Source of the DNA: Ruminococcaceae bacterium UBA5406
Lineage (GTDB): Bacteria; Bacillota; Clostridia; Oscillospirales; Acutalibacteraceae
NCBI GenBank assembly: GCA_002407675.1
Contig: DHNW01000002.1
Coordinates: 23,372-87,371, forward strand
Direction: 5' to 3'
DNA length: 64,000 nt
Positions 23,772-32,192 of this stretch are shown here, one piece after another; position 1 is the stretch's first letter, and every line of letters starts with the position of its first letter. A program made the position numbers and the translations under genes. Under the pieces are notes generated by a model. The model ran no database searches. It was not told the origin of the DNA and worked only from the letters and a program-made list of their open reading frames with translations.

Positions 23772-25046
23772 TTGAAAGACGAACAAAGAATAAGTGAGGA
23801 ACGCCGGAAAAAAGCTGAGCATTTTCGTGCCGACATTCGTGACAGCAGCCAGGCCAAAAGGGAGTATCCGGAGACTACCATCAGCAGCTACAGCGATCCG
23901 AATAAAGCCCTGGAAAGCCGCCGCGCCTTGGCAGCAGGGATTTCTGATAAAAAGGCCCAGTTGGCTCACGAGTTTCGCGACAGGGAAAAGGGTCGGAAAA
24001 ACAGACGATTTTTCCGCTGGATTTGGTTTTTGATGGTGCTTTTGGTTTCCCTGCTTCTTGCTCGGTATGCGGTGGCCGGTGTTAACGATATGCTCGCCGT
24101 CGGCCGGAAGAATGTGAACGTTACAGTAGAAATTCCAAAGAATTCCTCACTGGATTTTGTAGCGGAAAAATTCTATAAAACCGGTGCCATTCAGGACGTT
24201 GGCTTTTTTAAGCTGTATGCAAAATTGACTAAGGCGCCCAAAACCTATCAGGGGGGCAGTTTCCAGATTTCCACGAATATGGATTACGAAGCACTGCTGC
24301 AGTCCATCCAGTCTCTGAAGAACCGTGTGGATGTGGTAAAAGTGCTTTTCCCAGAAGGGCTCAATGCTTCGGAGATTGCGGATAAGCTGGAAAAAAACGG
24401 TGTCTGCTCTGCAAAAGACGCCCTTGCCGTTATTCAAGGGACATCTCTGGATTCTTCTTTCAGTATGCTCAAATCCATCTCAAATTCCTCTGAGCGTTAT
24501 TACAGGCTGGAAGGGTACCTTTTCCCCGATACCTATAAATTTTACAAAAACGAAGATGCCAAGTCGGCCGTGAAAAAACTTGTCAGCAACTGCAATACAA
24601 AACTGACCAAACAGATCCGAACCAAAGCAACGGAAAAGGGAATGACGGTTGACCAGCTGCTTACACTGGCTTCTATGATACAGTCGGAGGCAGCCGATAA
24701 AAGCGATATGTATAAAGTTTCGTCGGTCTTTCATAACCGGCTGAACAGCAAGAAAACCGCCCTGCGGCGTTTGGAATCGGATTCAACCCTGTATTATCCC
24801 TACCGCAAGCAGTCGCTGATTCCTGAAGATCTCCGCAGCACATTCAAGAGCCGGTACAATACCTATTCTTTTGAAGGGCTGCCGCCGGGGCCGATTTGCA
24901 GTCCCGGCCTGGATGCAATTGACGCTGCGCTGAATCCGGATTCTACAGGTTATTACTATTTTTGCCACAGCAGCAAAGGAAAAGCGTATTATGCAAAAAC
25001 GAAGTCCGGCCATGATGCCAATCTAAAGAAAGCGGGGCTTCGCTGA
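23772..25046 (+). CDS. mltG: Endolytic murein transglycosylase MltG
   Basis: Cleaves nascent glycan strands inside the chain, setting glycan length. The 424-aa protein has an 80-residue charged cytoplasmic head, a transmembrane helix (about 80-98), a LysM-like region and the catalytic domain with the active-site Glu in SMIQSEAADKSD (E306) and GLPPGPICSPG. The TTG start follows AGGAGGGAG. The cytoplasmic head is long compared with E. coli YceG but common in Bacillota. Its stop overlaps the next start (TGATG). Confidence 0.95.
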   Translation: MKDEQRISEERRKKAEHFRADIRDSSQAKREYPETTISSYSDPNKALESRRALAAGISDKKAQLAHEFRDREKGRKNRRFFRWIWFLMVLLVSLLLARYAVAGVNDMLAVGRKNVNVTVEIPKNSSLDFVAEKFYKTGAIQDVGFFKLYAKLTKAPKTYQGGSFQISTNMDYEALLQSIQSLKNRVDVVKVLFPEGLNASEIADKLEKNGVCSAKDALAVIQGTSLDSSFSMLKSISNSSERYYRLEGYLFPDTYKFYKNEDAKSAVKKLVSNCNTKLTKQIRTKATEKGMTVDQLLTLASMIQSEAADKSDMYKVSSVFHNRLNSKKTALRRLESDSTLYYPYRKQSLIPEDLRSTFKSRYNTYSFEGLPPGPICSPGLDAIDAALNPDSTGYYYFCHSSKGKAYYAKTKSGHDANLKKAGLR

Positions 25047-26293
25047 TGTATATGCGGAAAAAATCCGGTCTTCCGGAACTGCTTTCCCCCGCCGGAGATC
25101 GGGAACGGCTGGAAGCCGCTGTTCGCTTTGGAGCGGATGCAGTTTATCTTGGAGGAAAATCATTCGGGATGCGCACGGCTTCACCGAATTTTAATAGCGA
25201 GGAATTAGCCGATGCTGTTGCGTATGCGCACAAAGCAGGCGTACGGGTCTACTTGACTTGCAACACTGTTGTTCATAATGAAGAATGTACGTGCCTTCCG
25301 GAATTTCTGACTGGGGCAAAAAATGCCGGAATTGATGCCCTGATTATAACCGACGTCGGCGTAATGGCCCTTGCAAAACGGTATGCACCGGGCGTTGAGA
25401 TCCATATTTCCACACAGGCCGGCGTGACTAACTGGGCCGCTGCCGCAGAATTTTACCGCCTCGGGGCCAGGCGCGTCATTCTTGCGCGTGAATTAACGCT
25501 GGATGAAATTGCGGAAATCCGGGCCCGGACACCGCAAGATTTGGAACTGGAAGCGTTTGTCCACGGTTCTATGTGTGTATCGTTTTCGGGTCGCTGCCTG
25601 CTTTCTAATTATCTGACGGGCAGGGATGGCAACCGCGGCGACTGCGCCCAGCCGTGCCGGTGGAAGTATGCGCTGATGGAGGAAACGCGCCCCGGCCGCT
25701 ATTTCCCGGTTGGGGAGGACGGAAACGGAACCTATATCTTGAATTCGCGGGATCTGTGCATGATCCGGCATATTCCGGAATTGGTTCGCGCGGGCGTCAG
25801 CAGCCTAAAAATCGAAGGGCGGGCGAAATCAGCGTATTATACGGCCGTTGTCACCAATGCTTACCGCCATGCACTGGATTCATACGCAGAAAAGCCGGAT
25901 GGCCCTCTCCCGGAATGGATTCCGGCCGAAACGGAGAAAATTAGCCACCGGGAATACAGTACCGGATTTTATCTGGGCGGCGGACCGGGGCAGATTTATG
26001 GGAACGGCGGTTATGTGCGGGGATGGGAAGTCATTGCCATCTGTGAGGGAATGTCCGGCGGAAATGCGGTCCTTGTTCAGCGCAACCGCTTTTTCCGCGG
26101 GGATACGGCGGAAGTCGTAGAGCCCGGTTCTGCGCCGTATGAGCTTATTCTTTCAGAAATGGCCGATGCGGAAGGCAATCCGATTTCCGTCGCAAACCAT
26201 GCGGAAATGACGGTGTTTCTCAAAACGGACCGGCCCATGGCAAAAGGTGCCGTTCTGCGCAGGAAGATCGCAAAACCGGAATCAGGAGAATAA
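25046..26293 (+). CDS. U32 family tRNA hydroxylation protein (TrhP/YrrO-like)
   Basis: The 415-aa protein carries the full U32 signature EAFVHGSMCVSFSGRCLLS and the CAQPCRWKY cysteine cluster. Characterised relatives (E. coli TrhP, B. subtilis TrhP1/TrhP2) make 5-hydroxyuridine at tRNA position 34 using prephenate, so the old peptidase label is doubtful. Length matches the single-domain YrrO. mltG before and a PBP after recall the B. subtilis yrrL-yrrO...pbpI neighbourhood. A strong hairpin begins at its stop codon. Confidence 0.88.
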   Translation: MYMRKKSGLPELLSPAGDRERLEAAVRFGADAVYLGGKSFGMRTASPNFNSEELADAVAYAHKAGVRVYLTCNTVVHNEECTCLPEFLTGAKNAGIDALIITDVGVMALAKRYAPGVEIHISTQAGVTNWAAAAEFYRLGARRVILARELTLDEIAEIRARTPQDLELEAFVHGSMCVSFSGRCLLSNYLTGRDGNRGDCAQPCRWKYALMEETRPGRYFPVGEDGNGTYILNSRDLCMIRHIPELVRAGVSSLKIEGRAKSAYYTAVVTNAYRHALDSYAEKPDGPLPEWIPAETEKISHREYSTGFYLGGGPGQIYGNGGYVRGWEVIAICEGMSGGNAVLVQRNRFFRGDTAEVVEPGSAPYELILSEMADAEGNPISVANHAEMTVFLKTDRPMAKGAVLRRKIAKPESGE

Positions 26294-26336
26294 AGATCCC
26301 CCCGCAGGGCAATGATAGCCTTGCGGGGGGATCTTT
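26292..26336 (+). promoter_or_regulatory. Strong hairpin between U32 gene and PBP, burying the PBP ribosome binding site
   Basis: Fifteen perfect base pairs (AAAGATCCCCCCGCA at 26292-26306 with its complement at 26322-26336), extended by about four more with one G-U pair, around a 7-nt loop. It starts within the U32 stop codon and its 3' arm contains GGGGGG (26325-26330), the only ribosome site for the ATG at 26337. With only three T after the stem it is a poor terminator, so translational control or transcript-end protection are alternatives. Confidence 0.75.
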
Positions 26337-27944
26337 ATGGCAAAACGAACGGTTGCGTTGTTTGGAATGATGATAGCGGCCCTGTTTTTTACCGTCCTCA
26401 GCGTTTACAGCCTTTCCACGGGAACCAGTCTCGCGGAAGCTGCGAAGGAGCAGCAGAATTATACGGTTACGATCAAGACAACGCGGGGAACCATTTATGA
26501 CTGCAGCTTTCGGGCCTTGACGGGCTCCGGCAAAGAGAACTATATTACAGCGGTTGTTCCGGGAGCGGATACGGCGGTGTCTTTGAACCGATCCCTTTCT
26601 GCCTCCGAAATGCGGACGGTTTATCCCCTTCTGTCAAAGGGAAAACCATTCGTGCTGAAGCTTTCCCATACCATTGCAGCTTCCGGCGCTGATGTATTTC
26701 CGGTTCGGGAACGGTACAACGAGAAGCAGGACGCGGTCCATCTTATCGGGTATCTGGATGGCTCGGGAAATGGTGCTGCCGGAATTGAAAAAGCGTTTGA
26801 TTCGCAGCTGAAAGCCGATCAGGGGAGAATTACGGTTTCCTATCCGGTGGATGCGCTGGGGCATTTTTTGCCTGGAGAGCAGAAGACGGTTTCTGACACG
26901 TCATCCCGCCAGAAGAGCGGAGTCGTCCTGACACTGGATAAAACAATCCAGAAACTTGTGGAGCAGGCTTCGGAAAAATATCTCTCAAAGGGTGCCGCTA
27001 TTGTACTGGAAGTTCCGTCCGGAAAAATACGCGCTTCGGTCAGTCTTCCTGTTTTTTCGCCGAACCATGTTGGTTCTGTTCTCAAATCCGAGGATTCTCC
27101 TCTTCTGAATCGTGCGCTTTCTTCTTACAGTGTGGGTTCCGTGTTCAAACTTGTTGCGGCAGCGTCGGCGCTCGAGTATGGAATATCTCCCCAGGAAGAA
27201 TATACCTGTACCGGTTCTATTACAGTTGATCAGCAAAAATTCCACTGTTACCACTCCGAAAAGCATGGAATGGAAACAATGCAGGAAGCGGTTGCCCATT
27301 CGTGCAATACGTATTTTATTAACCTGATGCAGAAAGTGCCGTCTTCACAATTTTTGCAGATGGCCCGGCTGCTGGGGTTTGGGCGTTCGTTTGAAATTGC
27401 TCCGGGCATTTCGTCCTGTGCGGGCGTCCTCCCCACAGAGCAAAACCTGAAAGTACCGCGTGCCTTAGCTAATTTTTCGATTGGGCAGGGCCAATTGACC
27501 GCAACGCCAATGCAGATTGCCGCGATGGTCAACGCCATTGCTTCCGGCGGCAGGTTTACACAGCCGTATCTTTATGAAGGGCTGGTCAACGAAAAGCTGG
27601 AATATACCGAAAAGGCAGGTACCGTTTCGGGAGTCCGGGTTATGAAAGAACAAACCGCCGAATTGATCCGGGAGTTTATGAACGCTTCCATTGAAGAGGG
27701 AACCAGTGTCCATGCTAAGCCGGCACATGGTTCTGCGGGAGCAAAAACGGCTACGGCTCAAACGGGAAAGTATATCAATGGTGTTGAAACCAACAACTCG
27801 TGGATCGCCGGATTTTACCCTTATGAGAATCCGCAGTATGTCATTGTCGTTTTTGCTGAAGGCGGCGAAGGCGGCGGGACAACCTGCGCTCCGGTCTTCC
27901 GCGAGATCGCCGACGGGCTGTACCAGTTAGGAAAAGTTGGATAA
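26337..27944 (+). CDS. Class B penicillin-binding protein (transpeptidase)
   Basis: Peptidoglycan D,D-transpeptidase with a single N-terminal membrane helix (about 6-28). The 535-aa protein has the dimerisation-like region, then SVFK (S268-K271) as the serine nucleophile motif, SCN (322-324), and AKTATAQTG (469-477) where nearly all class B PBPs have KTG or KSG. The Gly-to-Ala change at the third motif is unusual. Gene order after mltG and U32 resembles that of B. subtilis pbpI (PBP4b), a sporulation-associated PBP, but identity with it is only inference. Translation start is enclosed by the upstream hairpin. Confidence 0.88.
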   Translation: MAKRTVALFGMMIAALFFTVLSVYSLSTGTSLAEAAKEQQNYTVTIKTTRGTIYDCSFRALTGSGKENYITAVVPGADTAVSLNRSLSASEMRTVYPLLSKGKPFVLKLSHTIAASGADVFPVRERYNEKQDAVHLIGYLDGSGNGAAGIEKAFDSQLKADQGRITVSYPVDALGHFLPGEQKTVSDTSSRQKSGVVLTLDKTIQKLVEQASEKYLSKGAAIVLEVPSGKIRASVSLPVFSPNHVGSVLKSEDSPLLNRALSSYSVGSVFKLVAAASALEYGISPQEEYTCTGSITVDQQKFHCYHSEKHGMETMQEAVAHSCNTYFINLMQKVPSSQFLQMARLLGFGRSFEIAPGISSCAGVLPTEQNLKVPRALANFSIGQGQLTATPMQIAAMVNAIASGGRFTQPYLYEGLVNEKLEYTEKAGTVSGVRVMKEQTAELIREFMNASIEEGTSVHAKPAHGSAGAKTATAQTGKYINGVETNNSWIAGFYPYENPQYVIVVFAEGGEGGGTTCAPVFREIADGLYQLGKVG

Positions 27945-27985
27945 AGTAGAGCGCATATTTACCAGTTGAAATTTGATAGAATTAC

Positions 27986-28014
27986 TTGCAAGATGATAGA
28001 AAAAGTGCTATATT
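27986..28014 (+). promoter_or_regulatory. Orphan promoter-like sequence
   Basis: TTGCAA - 17 nt - TATATT, only 16 nt upstream of a strong terminator hairpin and with no gene between. Could be fortuitous in AT-rich DNA or drive a very short RNA. Confidence 0.35.
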
Positions 28015-28029
28015 AAAACCGCGTAAAGC

Positions 28030-28067
28030 AACGGAGCTTTCCCAAAACGGAAAGCTCCGTTTTTTGT
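28030..28067. terminator. Bidirectional terminator of PBP gene and of the YheO-type regulator gene
   Basis: AACGGAGCTTTCC / GGAAAGCTCCGTT perfect 13-bp stem with a 6-nt loop followed by TTTTTG. It lies between two converging genes. Confidence 0.9.
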
Positions 28068-28078
28068 GTTTTCAGCGG

Positions 28079-28717
28079 TTATTCCCGGTTTAGGTAGCGG
28101 TAGACAGTAGGTTCTGAAATCATCAGCTGCCGGGCAATTTCGGCAACAGCCCCTTTCATTTTCAGAATCCCCTGTTCGTTCAGCTGGTGGACGATATGGA
28201 CCTTTTCCTGGCGGGACATGCGCTGCGGAAGAATTCCGCTTTTTTCCACGGCCCGAGCCACAAGGGAGGAAAGCATGGTCTCCACCGGCGTAGCCAGATT
28301 TTCCTGAATATCCAGATTGCTTTCCGAAAGGTTAAACTGCTTTTTCATACGGGCCAGCGCCAGATCCAGTTCATGAACAGCGGTTGTGTCGCGGTTGACG
28401 CACAGCAGACCGATCAGACGTTTTCCATTTTTTATAAAGTAGGTGTTGGAAATGAATTTCTTATTTTTGCTGATTCCGTGGTAATTGGCCAGAAAATCCT
28501 GCGTTTCATACAACCGGTCTTTTCGAATCCGATTGGCCAGATCCGTCATGGGTGATCCAATATGCCGTCCGGAATGATAACCGTTTGCGATGGCAATGAC
28601 GGTTCCCCCATCCGCCTTTGAGACGTCGTGAAGCAGAATTTCGCACCCGGTACCGCAGAGGCTGGCCAGAAAAGGGACCAGCGGTTTATACATATCAAGA
28701 ATTTCAGCGTCCGTCAT
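28079..28717 (-). CDS. YheO/DauR-type transcriptional regulator
   Basis: A 212-aa protein with an N-terminal YheO PAS-like sensor domain (LASLCGTGCEILLHDVS, GSPMTDLAN, SNTYFIKNGKRLIGLLCVN) and a C-terminal helix-turn-helix (AVAEIARQLMISEPTVYRYLN). DauR of Pseudomonas, a relative, represses D-arginine catabolism. The ATG at 28717 is preferred (AAGGGG about 11 nt upstream) over the GTG at 28726. It is divergent from ridA-permease-lyase and is the probable regulator of that operon, with two matching sites in the shared intergenic region. Confidence 0.87.
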   Translation of the reverse strand: MTDAEILDMYKPLVPFLASLCGTGCEILLHDVSKADGGTVIAIANGYHSGRHIGSPMTDLANRIRKDRLYETQDFLANYHGISKNKKFISNTYFIKNGKRLIGLLCVNRDTTAVHELDLALARMKKQFNLSESNLDIQENLATPVETMLSSLVARAVEKSGILPQRMSRQEKVHIVHQLNEQGILKMKGAVAEIARQLMISEPTVYRYLNRE

Positions 28718-28834
28718 AAGTGTCACATCCCCTTTTCTACAGCAACATTATACCATATCATTTTTCCCAAGAATGGGGAAAATGTCGATTTTAAAAATAA
28801 GTTTAAAAATACATAAGAATGTTGATAAAAAATA

Positions 28835-28895
28835 TTGCAATTGCTCGAAACTTGTGATATGATAAATTCATAATCAATGTGATAAATTAATTATC
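28835..28895 (+). promoter_or_regulatory. ridA operon promoter with two direct repeats
   Basis: TTGCAA (28835-28840) - 17 nt - TATGAT (28858-28863). From 28861 and again from 28881, exactly 20 bp apart, the sequence GATAAATT-AT-ATC recurs; the second copy is the near-palindrome GATAAATTAATTATC. Two helical turns of spacing and overlap with the start region suggest an operator for the divergent YheO-type regulator. Confidence 0.55.
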
Positions 28896-28923
28896 TACTC
28901 AACTTCAGAAAGGATGATTAAAA

Positions 28924-29304
28924 ATGTTGAAGCAAATTCTAAGTACATCCGAGGCACCGGATGCTGTTGGTCCCTATTCCCAGGCCGTCCGTGCCGGCAA
29001 TACCGTGTATGTTTCCGGGCAGCTTCCGATTGACCCGGCCACCGGAGCCTTTGCGGGGCAGGACACCGCTTCTCAATCCCGGCAGTCGCTGGAAAACGTC
29101 CGTGCTATTCTAGCTTCGGCTGGCGGCGGGCTGGAAAGCGTGGTGAAAATGACTGTATTTCTGAAAAGCATGGAAGATTTTGAAATGATGAACAAAGTTT
29201 ACGCTGAATATTTTCCGAGTGACTGTCCAGCCCGTTCCGCCGTGGAGGTTGGATGCCTGCCGAAAGGCGCTCGGGTTGAAATGGAAGCCGTAGCTGTCCT
29301 TTAA
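28924..29304 (+). CDS. RidA family enamine/imine deaminase
   Basis: Hydrolyses reactive 2-aminoacrylate and related enamines released by PLP enzymes. The 126-aa sequence has the full family pattern: SEAPDAVGPYSQAV, GNTVYVSGQLPIDP, ENVRAILASAGG, and the C-terminal CPARSAVEVGCLPKGARVEMEA holding the active-site Arg. ATG start after AGAAAGGATG. First gene of an operon with a permease and a PLP lyase that could generate its substrate. Confidence 0.95.
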   Translation: MLKQILSTSEAPDAVGPYSQAVRAGNTVYVSGQLPIDPATGAFAGQDTASQSRQSLENVRAILASAGGGLESVVKMTVFLKSMEDFEMMNKVYAEYFPSDCPARSAVEVGCLPKGARVEMEAVAVL

Positions 29305-29382
29305 GGTAAAACGCAGCAAGCGGGTCTGGGACCGGATCGTTTTTAAAATACAGAGATAACAGAATTTCGGAGGTGACGGCTT

Positions 29383-30756
29383 ATGGAAGAACGCGGAAAA
29401 AAACTCAATATGTTCAACATTTTCTGCCTGGGTCTGGGTGGGGCAATTGGTTCGGGAATTTTTATTCTTTTAGGATATGGAATTCAGTACACCGGCAGGT
29501 CAATTGTTCTGGTGTGCGTATGCGGCTGTCTGTTTATGCTTTTAGCCTATATGTACAACGTCATGATGAGTTCCATGTTTGTATTCAAAGGCGGCGACTA
29601 CAGCCAGAAGGCACTGCTGTTCAATCCGCTGATGACGGGTTTTTCGGCGGGAATGACGCTGATCAATGGGATGGCCATGTCCAGCTATGCGCTTGGGATT
29701 GTCAGCTATATTGCGGCGGTTTTCCCGTCAGTTGGAGCCTACACACGGCCAGTGGCAGTTTTGCTGATGACCCTGTTTTTTGCCAGCAGCGTCGGCGGCT
29801 CCCGTTTTATAACGATTTTGGAAAATATTATGACGATTGTCCTGATTGCCTCCATTGCACTGTTTGTGATTTTTGGTCTGCCGCAGGTAAAAGCGGGATA
29901 TTTTTCCGATTCAGACGGCGGCTTTTTCCACGGCAGTTTCGGAGGATTCATCAGCGCTCTTGCCATTATGGGCTGGGCCTGCCAAGGCACGACAATGGCA
30001 CCGGTTTCGATGGTTGCCGTTACCAAAAAGCCGAAAAGGACGATTCCTGTTGCCATACTGTGGATTACGCTGGCCCTCGCCGTAGTCTACGGAACTATGA
30101 GTATTGTGGCAGCCGGCGTTCTCCCTTATTCCAAAGTCGCCGGCGCGAACCTGAGCGCAACCGCAAAAGCCATCTTCCCCACAAATATCTACATTCTGTT
30201 TGTCTTGGGAGGCGGAGTCTGCGCAATTGCCACAAGCCTGCTGGGCGGGATTGCCATGCTGCGTTATCCTTTGATGCAGATTGCGGAGGACGGCTGGCTG
30301 CCTCCGGCATTTAAAAAGGAAACCCCCAGCGGGTACCCGTGGGTAACCCAGCTTACATTTTACCTGATCAGTGTCCTGCCAATCATTCTGGGATTCAGCC
30401 TTGATTCCATTGTCTCGCTGGTCATGATTCCATCCATGGTGATGAATGTGTATTTGAATCTCGCCTGCATTACGCTGCCGAAACGGTACCCGGAACAGTG
30501 GAAAAAGTGCGCGCTCCGCATGCCGATCCCGGTTTTCAATGTTGTCTGCGTGCTTTCGGCTGTCTGTGCCGGCATTGTTGCTGTGAACCTGTTTAAGGAC
30601 CTCAAGGGGATGGATATGATTGCAGCCATTGTTGTTTTGGCCTTCTGCTTTGGCTTTTCGCTGATTCGCCTGAAGAGCAAAGCAGTAAAGAAAGAAGATT
30701 TAAAACGGAACAAAGAGACCATTATCACACAGGCGCTTGCGGATGAAAACGAATAG
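29383..30756 (+). CDS. APC superfamily amino acid permease
   Basis: A 457-aa integral membrane transporter with about twelve hydrophobic helices. The N-terminal CLGLGGAIGSGIFILLGYG is the glycine-rich substrate-binding unwound helix of APC transporters. Charged loops include VTKKPKRTIPVA. It lies 78 nt after ridA and 67 nt before the lyase gene. The substrate is probably the amino acid consumed by the downstream PLP enzyme; that is inferred from context only. Confidence 0.9.
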   Translation: MEERGKKLNMFNIFCLGLGGAIGSGIFILLGYGIQYTGRSIVLVCVCGCLFMLLAYMYNVMMSSMFVFKGGDYSQKALLFNPLMTGFSAGMTLINGMAMSSYALGIVSYIAAVFPSVGAYTRPVAVLLMTLFFASSVGGSRFITILENIMTIVLIASIALFVIFGLPQVKAGYFSDSDGGFFHGSFGGFISALAIMGWACQGTTMAPVSMVAVTKKPKRTIPVAILWITLALAVVYGTMSIVAAGVLPYSKVAGANLSATAKAIFPTNIYILFVLGGGVCAIATSLLGGIAMLRYPLMQIAEDGWLPPAFKKETPSGYPWVTQLTFYLISVLPIILGFSLDSIVSLVMIPSMVMNVYLNLACITLPKRYPEQWKKCALRMPIPVFNVVCVLSAVCAGIVAVNLFKDLKGMDMIAAIVVLAFCFGFSLIRLKSKAVKKEDLKRNKETIITQALADENE

Positions 30757-30823
30757 GACTATGCTTGACAGGGACGATCCTGCCAACCGATTAACCAAAG
30801 ACTTTTGAAGGAGGATGCTGTTT

Positions 30824-32041
30824 ATGAAATACGATTTTACTTCTATTATGGATCGCCATGGAAAAGATGCCGTTGCCGTGGACGGGCTGGGTTCAAATCC
30901 GGGATTTGCCCCCGATCCGCCCAAAGAAGGCTTTGACGTAATCCCCATGTGGGTAGCCGACATGAATTTTCCCACCGTGCCGACAATCCCAGAGGCGATT
31001 ATCGAACGTGCCAAACATCCGGCGTTTGGCTATTTTCAGCCGAGAGACGAATATTTTGATTCCATTCTCCGTTGGCAGAAAACCCGCAACGGTGTCACCG
31101 GCCTTACCCGCGACTGTATCGGCTATGAAAATGGCGTCCTGGGGGGTGTCGTTTCTACCCTGTGCGCGTTTTCGGCACCCGGCGACCCTGTTCTGATCCA
31201 TTCCCCAACCTATATCGGCTTTACCATGTGCGTGGAAAACAACGGCCGCAAAATTATCCACAGTCCCCTGAAAAAGGATAAAGACGGCATCTGGCGCATG
31301 GATTATGAGGACATGGACGCCAAGCTTAAGGCCAACAAAATCCATGTTGCCATTTTCTGCAGCCCCCACAATCCCTGCGGCCGCGTGTGGGAAAAGTGGG
31401 AAATTGAAAAGGCCATGGAAATCTACCGGGCCAATCACTGTGTCGTCATTTCCGATGAGATCTGGTCAGACATCATTCTGAACGGACATAAGCATACCCC
31501 CACTCAGTCGGTCAGTGAAGATGCCCGCAGCCGCACGGTTGCGCTGTATGCGCCCAGCAAGACCTTCAACCTGGCCGGCCTTGTCGGTTCTTATCATATT
31601 ATTTATAATTCCTATTTGCGCGACCGTGTCTGCGCGCAGAGCAGCAAGGCTCATTACAACGATATGAATGTGCTGAGCATGCATGCGCTGATCGGTGCCT
31701 ATAAACCCGAAGGTTATGAGTGGGTGGACGAGCTGCGCGTTGTCCTGAGCGGGAACGTCAATTACGTCTGCGACTATATTACGCAGCATTTTGAGGGTGT
31801 CAGCGTATCCAAGCCCCAGGGAACCTACATGCTGTTTCTGGATTGTACGGAGTGGTGCAAAAAGCATGAAAAGACCATTGATCAGCTGGAGAAAAGCGGA
31901 TGGGATGTCGGTGTCGCCTGGCAGGACGGGCGGATGTTCTACGGCCCCCAGTGTTCTATCCGCCTGAATCTGGCCCTGCCCCTCAGCCGGGTGCAGGAAG
32001 CGATGAAGCGCCTGGACCGGTACGTGTTCAACGCGGAATAA
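30824..32041 (+). CDS. MalY/PatB-type PLP-dependent C-S lyase or aminotransferase
   Basis: Fold-type I PLP enzyme, 405 aa. N-terminal PMWVADMNFPTVP, the Asp/Tyr cofactor region CSPHNPCGRVW, SDEIWSDI and the Schiff-base lysine in YAPSKTFNLAG are typical of the MalY/PatB cystathionine beta-lyase subgroup. Such enzymes release pyruvate, ammonia and thiols through aminoacrylate, the substrate of RidA. ATG 30824 follows AAGGAGGATG; an upstream ATG at 30815 lies inside that site. Substrate could be cystathionine, cysteine or another beta-substituted amino acid. Confidence 0.9.
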   Translation: MKYDFTSIMDRHGKDAVAVDGLGSNPGFAPDPPKEGFDVIPMWVADMNFPTVPTIPEAIIERAKHPAFGYFQPRDEYFDSILRWQKTRNGVTGLTRDCIGYENGVLGGVVSTLCAFSAPGDPVLIHSPTYIGFTMCVENNGRKIIHSPLKKDKDGIWRMDYEDMDAKLKANKIHVAIFCSPHNPCGRVWEKWEIEKAMEIYRANHCVVISDEIWSDIILNGHKHTPTQSVSEDARSRTVALYAPSKTFNLAGLVGSYHIIYNSYLRDRVCAQSSKAHYNDMNVLSMHALIGAYKPEGYEWVDELRVVLSGNVNYVCDYITQHFEGVSVSKPQGTYMLFLDCTEWCKKHEKTIDQLEKSGWDVGVAWQDGRMFYGPQCSIRLNLALPLSRVQEAMKRLDRYVFNAE

Positions 32042-32060
32042 CCGACTGTATTTCGGAGAA

Positions 32061-32114
32061 CCCTGCGCTTTCCTCTAATGAATTGGGGCGGGAGCGCAGG
32101 GCTTTTCAATTTTT
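32061..32114 (+). terminator. Terminator of ridA operon
   Basis: CCCTGCGCT / AGCGCAGGG stem with a long loop, then CTTTTCAATTTTT. Confidence 0.7.
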
Positions 32115-32157
32115 AGGTTTCTGCACAGGGAAGCTGCCTGTGTTTTCGGCAAAAAGG

Positions 32158-32186
32158 TTGACATTTTTTCCGCTCCGGGTTATACT
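32158..32186 (+). promoter_or_regulatory. Promoter of the alaS T-box leader
   Basis: TTGACA - 17 nt - TATACT. It places the transcript start near 32193, about 340 nt ahead of alaS. Confidence 0.8.
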
Positions 32187-32192
32187 AATTTT

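Noticed and set aside
25046..26293. Collagenase/peptidase role for the U32 protein
   Set aside because: Its single-domain length and YrrO-like motifs fit the tRNA hydroxylation family; proteolysis is an old label.
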